NCBI RefSeq assembly: GCF_000189635.1
Contig: NW_002476335.1
Span: 310,001 to 374,000, forward strand
Origin: Tetrahymena thermophila SB210
Taxonomy: Eukaryota; Ciliophora; Oligohymenophorea; Hymenostomatida; Tetrahymenidae
Length of the DNA stretch: 64,000 bases
Direction: 5' to 3'
Position 1 is the stretch's first letter; each line of letters begins with the position of its first letter. A program made the position numbers and the translations under genes. Shown one piece after another: positions 1-13,553 of this stretch. Below the pieces are notes generated by a model. That model made no database searches, had not been told where the DNA came from, and worked only from the letters and a program-made list of their open reading frames with translations.

Positions 1-1631
1 AAGGGATTAATTATTCATTTATGATGAAAGAATAGCAAAAGGCATCACATTATTTATAATAAATTATAAAATAATAGTTATGCTGGTTGTCATATTTAAT
101 CTACTTGTCTTTGAATTAAAATTCAGCATTCTTTAAATTAAATAAAGTAAATTTAAAAGATAATAAATTTAAAAATATACCTAAGGCAAATTTTAACGAG
201 GATATAGAAATAAATGTTTAGGGCTTACATTATTATAGCTAATCCTACAGCTGTTAGATGAGATGAAACAACATCATCATATGATGCATAGTTGCGATTA
301 TGATTTGTAATTCCTAAATAAGAGTATATTGTGATAATTACATAACTAACTAATCCAGCTATTACTACTAAGAAGTGTAAATAATTATCCAAAAAAAAGG
401 TAAAAATCTTGCATTTTTAAGAAGCTTGATACATATCACTCCACTCAATATCATCAGGAATAGGTGCTTCCTAAATTTATTTAACAACATAAATTTTTTC
501 TTCTTATATATGAAATACAACTTGAATTATTTACCTTAAAGGTCAATTTTTCACCTTAAAAATAAAATTTTTATTTAGAAAAGAAAGACTTGTATCTACT
601 TACAGTTTCTAAGAACTAAAAAGCAACTTTATTATTAAAAAAAATATTATTTTCTTATCTAAAAATTTTGAAGTATTAAATAAAATGCATTTAATTTTTT
701 AAAAATTATTTAAAATTCATACTATGCTGGTATTTGAAAGTAATGAATGCTTGTCCACAAAAATATTTAGGCATAAAATCTTTTGTCCTTTTTGATGAAA
801 GATCCTATCTTAAAGTTTCTATTTTTTTTTCAGTAATTTGTATTTGTTATTCTGTTTGATAAACTTCATCACTGCCTAAGCCATTTGTGTTAATTTCTTT
901 CATTTTTTTCTTTTTTAAATCTTTAACTTCTTATTCTAATTAGATGAGTTCATCTATGTTAAAGCAAAATGTTATCTTTTAAATTGATCCTTTCATATCA
1001 ATTTTTTAGTCATGTATATCCACTAAATTCATTTTGTTCTCTATATAATCCTAAACAAAATTCAGACAAAAAAGTAAATAAAAGCATGCTAATTATGAAA
1101 GTTAAATAAGACTGAAATGTTTTTGAAAGAAATAATTACTATCAATTCGATTTCATAATTTTTTCCATCTGTAAATTCAATAGGTATATTACTAACAAGT
1201 ACTGTAAAAGAGTTAGGCTGCTAGAAGTAATTATCTAGTTTAATTTGTTTCTCTTTTTACCTCTTAACAATATAGTGGATGATTAGAATCAATCCCATAA
1301 CTGTAATTAAATTAAGAATATCTTATATAAACAAAGAATTTTTATCGTTTCCTCTATTCCCAAGCGCAAATTTGGTAATCCAATTCTTTTAACAATTTAT
1401 TTGGATTTTTACAGGAGATTAATTGTTTTACAGAGACAAGTAATATGACTCTGCAATTTAATCTACACCTTTTTGTGAGATACATATGTTTTAATTATTA
1501 TTTAAAGTTAAGCTATAAATTCCACTCACAAAAAGAACAGCAAGCAAAAATAAAAAGGACATCTTTAAAAAATCAAAATATAAAGGGTAAGATGTCCCCA
1601 AATAAGAAAGAAAATCTGTGCTTGTCCTCAT
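1..1631 (-). CDS. OSCA/TMEM63 (CSC1-like) cation channel, partial
   Basis: Channel of the OSCA/TMEM63/RSN1 family, in animals and plants a mechanically or osmotically gated calcium-permeable channel of the plasma membrane. Read with TAA/TAG as Gln, the minus strand gives an N-terminal segment SYLGTSYPLYFDFLKM followed by two hydrophobic helices. Next come NSFTVLVSNIPIEF, a charged cytosolic domain with FCGQAFITF, the family hallmark EAPIPDDIEWSDMY, and further membrane helices ending with FNSKTSRLNMTTS near the window edge. The C-terminal pore region lies outside. Introns read at 1139-1051 and roughly at 600-476; another probably lies near 180-130. The first in-frame ATG is at 1631, but coding-like sequence with several cysteines continues upstream to about 1720 without an ATG, so a missed 5' exon is possible. 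Family assignment is strong; the start is uncertain. Confidence 0.83.
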
Positions 1632-1639
1632 ATGCACAC

Positions 1640-2835
1640 TATAAGGTTTGCTATATCTACCACAGCATTCACATTACCATTAACCTTTGTAATCCTGTGG
1701 AATCTAGTGCAGATTAAAAACTTGCTGTTAAATATAATTTTTTGAAGTTATTTATTGAATAAGTTAATAAAAATTTCAAAATTCGATAGAATGATATTTA
1801 ATTTATTTGATAGGCTAAAAGCTTTTTTAATTCGAAAAGAATATACCACTAAAATAACAATTTATTAAGTTAATATTAAAATTAACTTTCTTTAAGAAAA
1901 ATGATTCTACTAAAATTTTTGAATTAAAAATTTAATCGATTGAGTATAAGAATGTACCCTGTGACGCATTGCAACTTAATAATTTGCGGGAACATCAGTC
2001 CTACTGATTTTTTATTTTTTCATAGATTTATCGCTTTTATTGTAGCTTTTTGCATTTATGTTTGAATCATTGCTAAAAAATAAAATTTAGTTATTGGTTA
2101 ATTTTTCAAAAAAAAAACTATTTTACTCAAATTAAATTTCTATCATCTTAATAAAATAGCCTCTATATCGTCAAAAAGTATTTTTAAACTTGTCTTTTAT
2201 AATCCTTATGATTATAATTTGTTTATTATGTCTTTTTTTTTATCCTTTTTAATTTCCTCTAATTTTTACTAAATATCTCAAATAATCAATGACTATTATA
2301 TGCTCAATTATTAAAAATTTTTTATTAATAATAAATATTGTTAAAGAACAGACCTAGTTTGTTTATTTATTCTTTTTATCAAATGAAAAAATGAAATTCT
2401 ATTAATATTGTTTTCTTTGCGAAAATTAAGTTAAAAATAGATTTGTTCTAATAGTTAGTTCTTACCATCAAAATGTAATAAAATAATAAATTGGTATACT
2501 TACTATTTATTCTTTTTCCAACAATGCTATCAAATATTATTTTTTTAAATAAAAATATTTTAAATAATTAATAATAGATAGAAATAAGCAATTTATTATT
2601 TAATAAAAGAATTGTATAAATATAAAAATAAGAGAAAATTAACAATATCTTAATTATCTATTTTAGAATTTTAGAAGGAAATTTTTCTGTTCGAATTAAA
2701 TATTCTAAATAATTATCATCTATCTAAAAATTAATTTTGTAATTAATATTTAATATAAAAAGTGTTAAATAGATAATTTTAAGATTGATTACACAACAAA
2801 ATTGAAGTCACAAACTTAGTTAAATTAGCATAGTT
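1640..2835. other. Intergenic region between OSCA-like and RBR genes
   Basis: Divergent promoter space between the minus-strand channel and the plus-strand E3 ligase. It is almost pure A/T apart from the structured GC-richer island near 1950-2020, listed separately. The first 80 bases may still hold 5' coding sequence of the channel gene. I see no other gene. Confidence 0.6.
1950..2020 (+). ncRNA. Possible small structured RNA ending in hairpin plus T-run
   Basis: A GC-richer island in AT-rich intergenic DNA. It contains a perfect 6-bp stem with 3-nt loop (ATCAGT CCT ACTGAT, 1994-2008) immediately followed by TTTTTTATTTTTT, the layout of an RNA polymerase III terminator. Upstream, CGCA (near 1964) can pair with TGCG (near 1985). 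It does not resemble the telomerase RNA, U6 or a tRNA that I can recall. The RNA identity is inference. Confidence 0.3.
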
Positions 2836-5313
2836 ATGTCAAATTAGCAAATAAACCTTATAGATACTTGGAAAGACATCTATTAGAATATTGACTAGGA
2901 GAAAATAGAAAAGATTTCATTATGCCCTTTTATTTCTAGATTAGGAATAAATTAGTCAGATCAAACTATAGACAAAAAATATTTGGCCATTTTTTTTGCT
3001 TTTATAGAAAGACTCTTTCTGAATTATTAAATTGACTATATAGATCATTTATGCAAGTTGATGGAGCAACGAAAAAATGAAACAAATTTCGTTACCTAAA
3101 TAGATTTTATTTTAAATTTCATTTACTATTTGAAGAAAAACTTTATTTAAGACACTGTTGAAATGAGCTTTGCCGACTTTATCAATTTTAGATAACAAAT
3201 ATTTTATTTGATTGAGAATGATTAACTATTTACTGCATTTATACCATTTGCAACTACATATATTTAGTTTTAATCTCAGTAAAATAGTTTATTGATAGAA
3301 AAATATGACAAAGAAAATGTTTAAAAGTTAAGCAATATCCTTAAAATGAATATAAAAGTTTTATTAGCAAAACCAGATAAAATTACTATTTCAGCAAACA
3401 AATATTTCTCAGATAATAGGAATAAAATGGATAAGACATTATTTGTAGTAGAAAAAAGCAAGTAATCTGTACACATAGCATATGATTCTTCAAATGAGAG
3501 ATTACATAGATTCTGTTATTAAGGTAAAATAATCTATGAATAGAAAAATTAATAAAACCTAGAAAATACATATAAACCAATTAATGGTAATTAATTGAGT
3601 TAACAACATATTCAATTGTAATAAGAAAATGAAAGCTTAAAATAATAGATTTTGAAAATTTAAGAAGAAGAGGCATAAATTAAATAACAAAATGCTTAAC
3701 TAAAATAAGAAGAATAAAAGTATAGAGAACAAGAGCTTTAGCTAAAATAGGTATTTGAACAATTAAGGCCTTTGCTATAAAATATGCTAAATAATTAGAC
3801 CAAATAAATTGAGCAACTCTAATAGTTTTAGCCTACTCATAATAGAAATATTCCATAAAGTGATACTCTCTAACAGTAGCTTATTTAGTTAAATAATTCA
3901 GAGCTACAATTAAAATAATAATTATAATAACTATTCTTCCCCTAAAATAATTAATAGATTATCACTTAAACCTACTAGCCATAGTAGCCTGCTTAGAGCG
4001 CTAATTAATAATGGATTCGAAATGATTGCAATAATCAATTACAGTAGAGCTAAGTTTTACTAGAGACTAACAATAATTTTAAGTCTCAGTAAATCTATGA
4101 TCAAAAAGGATTTATTAAATAATATAGTTTAGAAAGCAACTAACCATTATACTAAATTGATCCTAAACAATAAAATTATATTTAAAATAACAAAAGCAAT
4201 TAAAGTTTTAATGAAATTTCTACAAATGACATATAAAATAAAAGCAACAATTCAGGATCAAATTAACATTTTTATTCTCCAAAATTAATTTAATAGCAAG
4301 TAGGTAACCAAAGCAATTATAATAATGATCTTTAAACTTTTAAATTTTAAAACAATTACTCAAACAATATCGCAGAATATGTTCATACTATTAAAACTAA
4401 TAAGAGAGGTAATCTTTAATTAAATACTGATGATAATACATCAAACTGGACAACTTGTGATAAAATCAAAGAAAACAGAAACAAATAAAAAATTTAAGAT
4501 TGTCCTATATGTTGCCAAAATAAATTAAATGAAGATCTTCTTAAGTTGAAATGTGGTCACTCATTTTGCTAAGATTGTTTAATAGAACATATTAATTCTT
4601 TAATTTCGCAAGGAAAACGTTCATTTGATTACTTTACTTGTCTTCATTGTAACTTAAAATTTAATCCTACAGAGCTATTTTTTATGCTTACAGATAAGTA
4701 AAGAAGCTAAATAGATGAATACTACAAAGATAGAAATATAAATTTCAAGTGTCCAAATTAAAAATGTGGTTAGTAATCTAAAATTCAAGAAAAAGAATGC
4801 TTGCTAAAAGAATTTTTTGTAACTAGTTGTTGCAAGTCAAAAGTATGTTCTAAATGCAAGCAATTATATCATCCTGACTTTAAATGCTAATCTTAAATTA
4901 CAGAAATGATAGAACAAATTGCAGCTTATAGAAATTAATAAGCAACCGATAATGCTAGATTGTTCAGATTCTGCCCTGTTTGCTATTAATTTGCATTCAA
5001 AGATGAAGGTTGTGATCATGTTACATGTATAAAATGTAAATCAGATTTCTGCTTTAGTTGCTCTGCACCTAGACCATCTATTTTAGGTCATGGTAATCAT
5101 TATCACAGAGAAGGCTGCCATTATTTCTGTGAGTACAAAGACCAAAAAGGAAATAAAGTAGACAATGAACTGAACCTAAAAAAATGTGTTTAATGTTAAA
5201 AAACTAAAAATCCATGCTAAAGACCTATAAGTTGGGATAAATTCCTTGTAGAAGTTCAAAATGAAATAGGTAATGAAATATTTGAAGCATTCCCAGATAA
5301 CTATTTTCTTTGA
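2836..5313 (+). CDS. RING-IBR-RING (RBR) type E3 ubiquitin ligase
   Basis: Single-exon gene of 825 residues, starting at the ATG at 2836 and ending at the only in-frame TGA, 5311-5313. The first 550 residues are Gln/Asn-rich with no recognised domain apart from a helical N-terminus. A RING1 then starts at Cys556 (CPICC) with KCGHSFCQDC around residues 572-581. A central Cys-rich IBR-like segment follows (FKCPNQKCG, then CCKSKVCSKCKQLYHPDFKC). RING2 contains FCPVCYQFAF, EGCDHVTCIKCKSDFCFSC and a His/Cys tail. In RBR ligases RING1 recruits the E2 and a RING2 cysteine forms a thioester with ubiquitin; the likely catalytic residue is the Cys of DHVTC, by position. The substrate is unknown. It stands alone, with long AT-rich flanks. 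Confidence 0.87.
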
Positions 5314-5458
5314 ATAAAATCAATGAATTAATTAATTAATTTACATTAAAAATATATAATTTTTATTTCTAAGTTTTATAACAAAACTAGTAAAATAAAT
5401 AAAAATTAATCATCCATCAATGCATGACCTTTATATTTGATATTTTTCATTCAAAATT

Positions 5459-6260
5459 TTTTTTTGTTTATACTTTCTTTTATTGCTCTCATATGAAAAT
5501 GAAAAATTTATTAACATATTATTAAAAAAGAATATTTATATTTATTATTGATTGATATTTAAGTCAAATAAATAAAAATAAAATAATTTAATTACAAATT
5601 AATCTATTTAAACACCTTTTTGTAATGCAAAATAAGATAATATGTTAATTCATTAATTACAAACCAAACATGAATTTTTCAGTCTTTGAAAATAAATCAA
5701 TTAACAAAATGAAAGATTATTAATATATAAAGAAGTTAGTTAGATAGATAGATACTTTTATAGAAATTCTTTTATTTATTATAATTAAAAGTAAAAAATG
5801 TTTGAGAAGATTTTATTTAAGATTTATTTCTCAAATTTCGTTGATTTACATTTTATCTTATTTTTGTTTATACTTTCTTTTATTGCTCTTCTTTGAAAAT
5901 GAAAATTGATTAACATATTATTAAAAAAGAATAAATTCATTTATTATTGATTGGTATTTTAAGTTAAATAAATAAAAATAAAATAATTTAATTACAAATT
6001 AATCTATTTAAACACCTTTTTGAAATACAAAATAAGATAATATGTTAATTCATTATTTATAAACCAAACAAGAATTTTTCAGTCGCTGAAAATAAATCAA
6101 TTAACAAAATGAAAGATTATTAATATATAAACGAGTTAGTTAGATAGATAGATACTTTTATAAAAATTCTTTATTTATTATAATTAAAAGCAAAAAATGT
6201 TTGAGAAGATTTTATATAAGATTTATTTCTCAAAATTCGTTAATTTACATTTTATTTATT
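5459..6260. repeat. Tandem direct duplication of a 400-bp AT-rich block
   Basis: Two consecutive copies, about 5459-5860 and 5862-6260. Both begin with TTTTTGTTTATACTTTCTTT and end with GATTTATTTCTCAAA followed by a near-identical TTTACATTTTA stretch. Copies differ by scattered substitutions and short indels and both carry a GATA microsatellite (GTTAGATAGATAGATAC). No reading frame is conserved, so this is a non-coding duplication. It fills the gap between the convergent RBR and WDR90 genes. Confidence 0.9.
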
Positions 6261-6295
6261 TATTCTGTGATTAGATAAGCATTAATTTATTTTGT

Positions 6296-9200
6296 TCATT
6301 GAGGAACTGCAAGAGAATATATAGCAATACCATCTTTGCTTGATGCTACTACTCTGTCTGTTATTATGTTTGTAGTTGGATTGTTAGATTTTTGTGTATA
6401 AATGTTAATTATTCCTCCATCAAGAGCTCCTGTGTATAATTCTCTGTCTTCCTTAGATTCTACATTTAATTTTTCTATGCTTCCATCTAAATTATTAAAA
6501 TATATATTTAATAAATCTTATTAGCAAATAATAAATTAATTACTTGATAATCCAACTAACATCTTAAGACTGTTTTTCGATTCCATCAAGGTTATGGAAA
6601 GTGGGAAATCATGTAGATTTATTCTTTATAAAATCTAACGCTTTTGGTAATTTCTAACAAATACGTATTACAAAGTGCTATTTACTGCATAGTAAACATT
6701 ATCGTTAAAACGAGAAACAGCAATCTTTGTTGTAGAAACCTAAAAGTTTATTATTTTTTAAATGATAAATTTGAGTTTTGTAAAAATTTTAAATTACAGC
6801 ATCTGTGTAAAGGAGTTGTGTGAGATTTTTTTATTCAGCAGAGCTATCTATTAAAGAACCGTGAGGGTTTTCGAGGAAATCACACTCGTCAATAAGAGTG
6901 AATCCATATCCAATTTGGCGATCTGATGCATAATCAACTAAATAAACAATAACCTTGCCTTTAGAAGTAGTAGCAAAGAAAAGAGATTTTTCAGAATAAG
7001 GAATAAAATCAGTCACGTTAGGTACCTTGAATACTTTTTGGAAACGAACTAGAGGTCTTTTATCTTTAATAAGCTATTCAAAATTAAATATATCACCACT
7101 CTTCATTACAACAAACTTTCCACTTCTTCCTCCAACAATTGTTTCAAAAGATTTAATAGGATACTCTGTACTTGTCTTATCAGAAGGTCTAACTTCATCT
7201 AAAACATAAGTTTCAGATTAGAAGAATTTTTGCAGGTTAATACTCTTGATATCATTGTTATTTTCAAAGAAGCAAAAGATTTTATTTGTCTTAGATTCAA
7301 ATAAAACTGATTTCACAGCACTTTAGAATTTGTATTCCATAACTTCTTCAGCTGTTTGGATATTCCATAATTTCATTTTACCATCTTAGTGAGTAGTGAC
7401 AATAAATCTTTCATTAACTATATGAGTTTCATAAGCGTATTTATTATCTATTTATAGTTTTTAAATGTTAAGTATTAAATTTAAATATCAAAAAAAGGTG
7501 AGAATATAAATAAGTACCTATGGTGCCGATTAAAACTGTTCTGTATTTGCTATCTAAGTTAACATAGTAAATGCTACCATGATATAATCCTTTAAATTAA
7601 TTAATAAGAGTAAATATTTTTACAAACAATTTGAAAAAGTTTTTTTATATACCTACTAATCCTTCTTTAAAAGTAGGATCTAATGAGAAAGAAGCGACAG
7701 ATGAAGTGACTTTCAATCTTGCCCACGATATCATAAATTCAGGATGATTAAAAGGGTTGCTAGCTTATAATTATCTTTCAAAGTCCCAGTAATGGATATT
7801 TTCATCCATAGTAGTGACTATCAATCTATGAACTTGATTGCTAACTCTAACATCAAGTACTTCTTATCCATTTAATGAAACTTAAGTTCTGTAAACTATT
7901 TAGAAGCTCTCATTGTCAACTACTATAATTTCACCTGTAGATAAACCTGCAACGGCATATCTAAAATTATAATTAATGTTTATATTGAATTATTGTGGTT
8001 TAGTATCTAAATATAAAATAATAATTACTGTTTGCTTCCAAAGAGTATATAGTCTACGGCAGTTACTTCTGGGGCTTTTAATACAGTTTAGGATTGTTCT
8101 TTTTCTGATTTCTCCACAAACTCTTATTTAGGAACAAAAACGTCGAAATATTTCAATGTGTTTGTTTTATCAAGTGCCCAGAATTAAACTGTGTCTCTTC
8201 CAACAGTACAGAACTCTAACTAATTGTCAACAGTATGAACAATTTCAGAAATCTTCACATCATTTATTCTATCAATAGTGTATGAAGAAGTAATAAGCTT
8301 ACCACTAGGCCACTCCCATATTGCAACTGTGCATTCTTTGCAATTACCAGCACTAATGATATACTTACGGTTAGAGCTGAAAGCTATTGATTACACTCCT
8401 CTTGTATGGAAGCCTAAAGTTTTTACAATTTCTGAAGTTTTGCAATCGATGACATATATATTTGAAATTTCGTTTTAATTATATGAAGCTGATCCAGCAA
8501 CTAAAAACTTGAAATCTTTTGAGATTGTTAAGCAGCTGATTTAATCAGGAAGATTTATAATTCTTTGCTTACGAACTTTGGTCAAGTTTTCTATAATAAT
8601 TAAGTTTTAACTACTATATGCAAACCATCCAGCCATATAATTCCATACTACGTTATCATGGCTTTCATTATTAAAGCTGATCACATATTCTGTTTAGAAT
8701 TCTTCTTTGTTGCTTTTTAAATAAGAAAATAATTAAAGTATTAATCTTTTATAACTTTGTCTTACTCTCTCAACTTTAAATTTTTTTCTTAGAATGTCTC
8801 ACTTCTACAATTAGGTGCATAGTAGTGTCTAAAAGGAATGTTATTTTCCTTACGTACTTCATTAGGTGTATATTTAAATTGCAGGTTTTTTCTTTCTCTT
8901 TTCTTTTTTTGTTTATGATATTCGATTTCCTAAGGTTTTACTGGTTCAACTCTTTTTAAAAATAAAAGAGATTAAAGCTTACTGAAATATAATAAAGTTG
9001 TTTTACCTAGTTGGTTAAAAGCGAGGAGCATTTGATGCTGCACTAAGTATGGAGTTACTCTTTTTACTTTGATTGTATCCTGTCAGATTCTTGGCTTATG
9101 ACATAAGCTGAGCTAAAGGGCCTATATGATCAGCTTGATTTTGTTAAAGACATTAAATTATTAATACAACTAAAATAAATTTTACCATCTGAGTCTTCAT

Positions 9201-12200
9201 CGTAATCTCTATTGTTTGGAGATTAACTAGATTAGGCGCGCTATCCTTAATATTAATTTTCACGTTAAGCATTTGGTCTTACAGGATGACTATTCTCTGA
9301 ATTAGAGACCTCAAAGTAAGGTGGCTGAGATACGTGTTGCTAGTAAGCATTAGGATTAATATCATTTACATCAGATACAACCCTATCTACTTTATATGTA
9401 CCTTCTTATCCTTATCTTTAAACATTCAAGACCTATTGTATATCAGCGTATTCATCAAGTTAATCTTAGAATTACCCCTCATTCCCATCTTAATATTGCA
9501 GAGGAAGCTATTCACTACCCTTGTTTGCTCTTTTTACAGGATTAGGTTAATAGGTAGAGTTTGAAAGAGGAATTTTTTTAGTGTTAAGATTTGCGTTTTC
9601 ACTAAAATCTACAATTCTTTCTTATTTTGTTAAATCTCCCAAGAAATTCCATTCATAAATACCTTCAAACCCTCCTGCAGTGATAATTTTAGTGTTATCA
9701 GGTGAGAAAGCAATACAATTAATCTTATTTATATGACTCAAAAATACTTAATTGCTACCAGGGCCATTAAGCAAGAACTCATAATCCCAAATCTTCAAAA
9801 GTTTGTCTCCTCCTACACTTGCCATATATTTAAAGTTACTGCTTAAACTAATATCATTTAATCCATTACGATGTACACAACTTATTTCACGAAGTAAATG
9901 AGCTTCATTGTTTTAAGGATCAGATCTATCAATACCAAAAACCTTAACTTTGCTATCATCAGTTATGGCAAAAAGCTCAGTATTGTTGCTAGACCACATA
10001 AGCTTCTTAATTGTAGTATTAGCACAAAAGATTTTCAAAATGCTTGACATTGTATAAGTATCAACGATATTAATATGAGTACCACAATCTCCTATCATGG
10101 CAAGCAACTCACCATCATGTGAAAAAGCGCTAAATTAATATTTTCCTGCAATTTCCCCTTATTAATTTTAAACAATAAAAGTTATGAAATGTAATTAATT
10201 TATTTAACAAAAGTTATGTTACTTTCAAAAGTTTTGACAGGTTAATAGTTTCTCTAAGCATCATACAAGCAATAGAATCCATTTTCATCAGCTGCAATTA
10301 AGTGCTTATCATCTGGAGAGTATTAGATATGGTTGATTCTGCTTTCGTGATAGCGACCTTCAAATATAGTATTTGTTTTTTCAATATCAAATACTCTGAA
10401 AATGCCTGAATTAAATCCTGCAGCAAAAGTCATAGAATTATTGCTGCAAGAAAGAGTGATACAATTGTCATCCAAATAATAGGGGAATTCATAAATTTAT
10501 TCATATTTTTCCATATCCCTATCAAATATATTCAAGTTTAAAATTAAAAAGGCAAAACAAATAAATATAAATTTACCATAAACGGATAGTAAAGTCAGAT
10601 GATAGAGTGATTAAGTAGTTACAGAAAGGATGGTATTACATTTGAGTAATTTCATCAGTATGAGATCTCAAGAATGTTTCAGGCTAATAAGTAGAGCGAT
10701 CAAAAACTGTTAGGATACCATTAGAAGTTCCACAAGCAATTTTTAAAGAATCTAAAGAAATATCTAAAGAGATAACAACACCCTCATGTTTTGCTTCAAT
10801 TAAAAATTCAGTAAAATTAAGAGGCCATATTCTGATATATTTATCTTCACTTCCAGTGGCACAAAATCCTGCGCTTAAACTACATTATAAAAATACAATT
10901 TTAAATTATTTAGTTTTCAAATGAAAAATAAATTTACCATAAACTAGTGATAGCTCCAGCGTGACATTAGTAAACAGTTTCTAACTGATAGATATTTTCA
11001 GTGTCATTTGTATTATAGCTAATTTGGAAAACCATTCCTTACTTAGATCCAACAAATATTTTTTTAATACTTCCCTTCTATTGAGCAGCTGATGGATTAT
11101 CAAAAGCATATTCAAAGTCAAGTACTGTGAAAATTGAATTTCTTGCTAGACCGTTGAGAATCAATGGGGTACCTCTTAAGTGAGATGTTTTGTTAATTCT
11201 CCAAAAGCGAATGTTTTCACGACCACAAGAGACTAGTTTGTTCAAATTGATTGGGAAGAATTTCAAACTAAGAATATTGAAGTCACTGATTTACTTAGTA
11301 ACAATAGTGGGTTTTTTAGTTGTCTCAATATTATCGATATTTAAAATTATAATCAATTCTCTATTAAAGTATTTTTAAAAATATTTATTAATTTTTATAT
11401 ATAAATTATTAATACCTATTCGAACTATCCAGACCAACTGTTGCAAGTAGCTTTCTATTATATGAGAAAGAAATACATTTAATATTCACTTAAGGACACT
11501 AGAAAGCAGTTACTAAATCACCAGTTAAAAAATTCCAAATCATTACTATACCAGGTTTTCCATCTTAAGCTGAAACTATCCAAACACCATCTCTAAATAT
11601 TTTAAAGTAAAATTAATTTTTTTAATTTATAAAGCAAACAAAAAATATACCTTGAAACATCTAAGCATGAGATAGGGCTAGTGTGACCTTAAAAGAACCT
11701 TTATTTTTTTGTACCTAATTCGCTTGAGACCAAGATTGATCCAGAAGCATATATAATTTCATCAGGTCTTTCAAGATTTCTTGACCACTTAATATCAGGA
11801 CATTAATTACCACTGAAACCAACAGTATGATTGAGTTTACAAATTGGATAGGGTTACAATTAGTTCTAAAGCTATATTTGAATTATTAAAAATTTATAAA
11901 TAAGACTTTAATAATTAAAGTGGTTTTAAATTAAATTTGTAAATCAAATAAATATTAGCTTGATTTTTGCTATAAAATTTCTAATACAAAAAAAAAAAAA
12001 TTTTATTGATTTTGGAAAAATTATTTCTTTTAATTTTTTTTTTTCATTTCAAATTTATTTTTATTATTTACTTCTTGTTAAGATCCTCTCTTTGATACTT
12101 AGGAATGACGGACCAAGTTTTCAGGATGGAATTTTTAAGAAGCATTTAAATTAGAACTCATATAATTCAATTATCCGGAGACAGAGTTTTAAGCTTCTAA

Positions 12201-13553
12201 AGATTATCTATGAGAAAGCTAGCTTTTGTTTGATCTAAATGACTTTTAACTTTGTCTCAAAGCTGCATCTAAACTTCCAGCACGATTTTCATTAATAGTA
12301 TCATTATTAAGGGTTTATTGATTTTCTTTATCTTAAGTGAGTGATTCTGGCTGAGGTGGCTAGCTATTTTACTCTAAATCAGGGTCTATTTGGCTTGGAT
12401 AATAAACTATCTAGTAAGTTCCACTCCATTATCTATCTTTAGGTGGCTTAAAGTCCATTTCTTTTGGTAGATTCTGTTTAATTAGTTAATAAATTGAAAA
12501 TGAATGAATATAAATAAGGATTTTTGATTTTATTGAATAATTTAAATTTTTGTTCAGTCTTTTTTTTTCTTTAGAGAATAGTATTTAAATTTAGATACTA
12601 ATGCAATAAATTACCTTAACTGAATAGCATACATCAGATGTGAAGATACCTCTTATAGAAAGAGTTGAACATATTTATATTGATCTTAATTGATGAATGT
12701 TTGCAAAATTGCTTATATCAGTATGCTAAAATAGTCCAAAGTTTTCTAAGTGGTATTAGATATCGAGTACCATGACTGTCCATTTTACAGGAGCGTCAGA
12801 GGGATAAGGTATTTACAAATTACTGTTACCTACCACTTTATATTAATCAAACATATTTGAAATAGAGAAACGAGTTACTGGTTCTCTATTTGAAATATTG
12901 AAATCAAAATGTATATGGAAATATTTGCCAGCACATGGAAGGAATTCAATTATGAGCTATTTTATTAATAAAAAGGATATGTTTAAAATACTTTTGCTTA
13001 TTTAATTGTTGAATTGCTATTTGCGGTCTTTCTAATTTTTGAAAATTTGAACTAAATAAATATTTTCTTATTCCCATCAAATTTACATTTAAAATTCACT
13101 TTATCTAATAACCGCTTAAATATTTATCATTTTACATATCTTCCAACTAGTTGCAGAGATTTCAAACCTTGAGCAGGGTCTGGAATGTTTAAATAATTTG
13201 AAGCAGAAACAGCTCCAGCAATTCTTAATACTCTTCTGCCTATATTATTGTCCTTTATTTGAAAATAAATTGAATTGAAGTTTTTATAGCAAAATAAATG
13301 TATTTTAATTTCATAACTAATATTTAAATACATTGAATGCTTTCATATTATTAATGTTTTAAACTTAACTTAAAGAGCCTTTGTTTTAGCATTTTTAAAA
13401 ATGTTTAGACTAAAATAAAATATTTACTTAAGTATCAGCTACTCCTCCCTTCTTTGCCTTGTTTGAAGAGTCAAATACACAAAACTTTCTAAATACATCA
13501 ACAAAAGGATGCTACCATGAAACTGGCTAATTTGGAATGCTTCTTTTGTCCAT
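6296..13553 (-). CDS. POC16: WDR90/POC16-like centriolar WD-repeat protein
   Basis: Large multi-exon gene. The first in-frame ATG (13553) follows an in-frame TGA, and the protein opens with a CFAP20-like (DUF667) domain: SWQHPFVDVFRKF, then GRRVLRIAGAVSASNYLNIP and SLQLVGRYVK. This is followed by two long tandem WD40 arrays. Typical blades include MKLWNIQTAEEV near 7370, GRENIRFWRINKTSHLRG near 11200 and IWPLNFTEFLIEAKHEGVV near 10800. The last codons read IAIYSLAVPQ and stop at TGA 6298-6296. A DUF667 domain joined to many WD repeats is specific to WDR90 (animals) and POC16 (Chlamydomonas). Known family members localise to the centriole wall/inner scaffold, fitting a ciliate with many basal bodies. 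Introns are numerous, short and AT-rich; I did not resolve every boundary. Confidence 0.85.

Noticed and set aside
1950..2020. Telomerase RNA identity for the structured island
   Set aside because: No CAACCCCAA template and far too short compared with the known 159-nt ciliate RNA.
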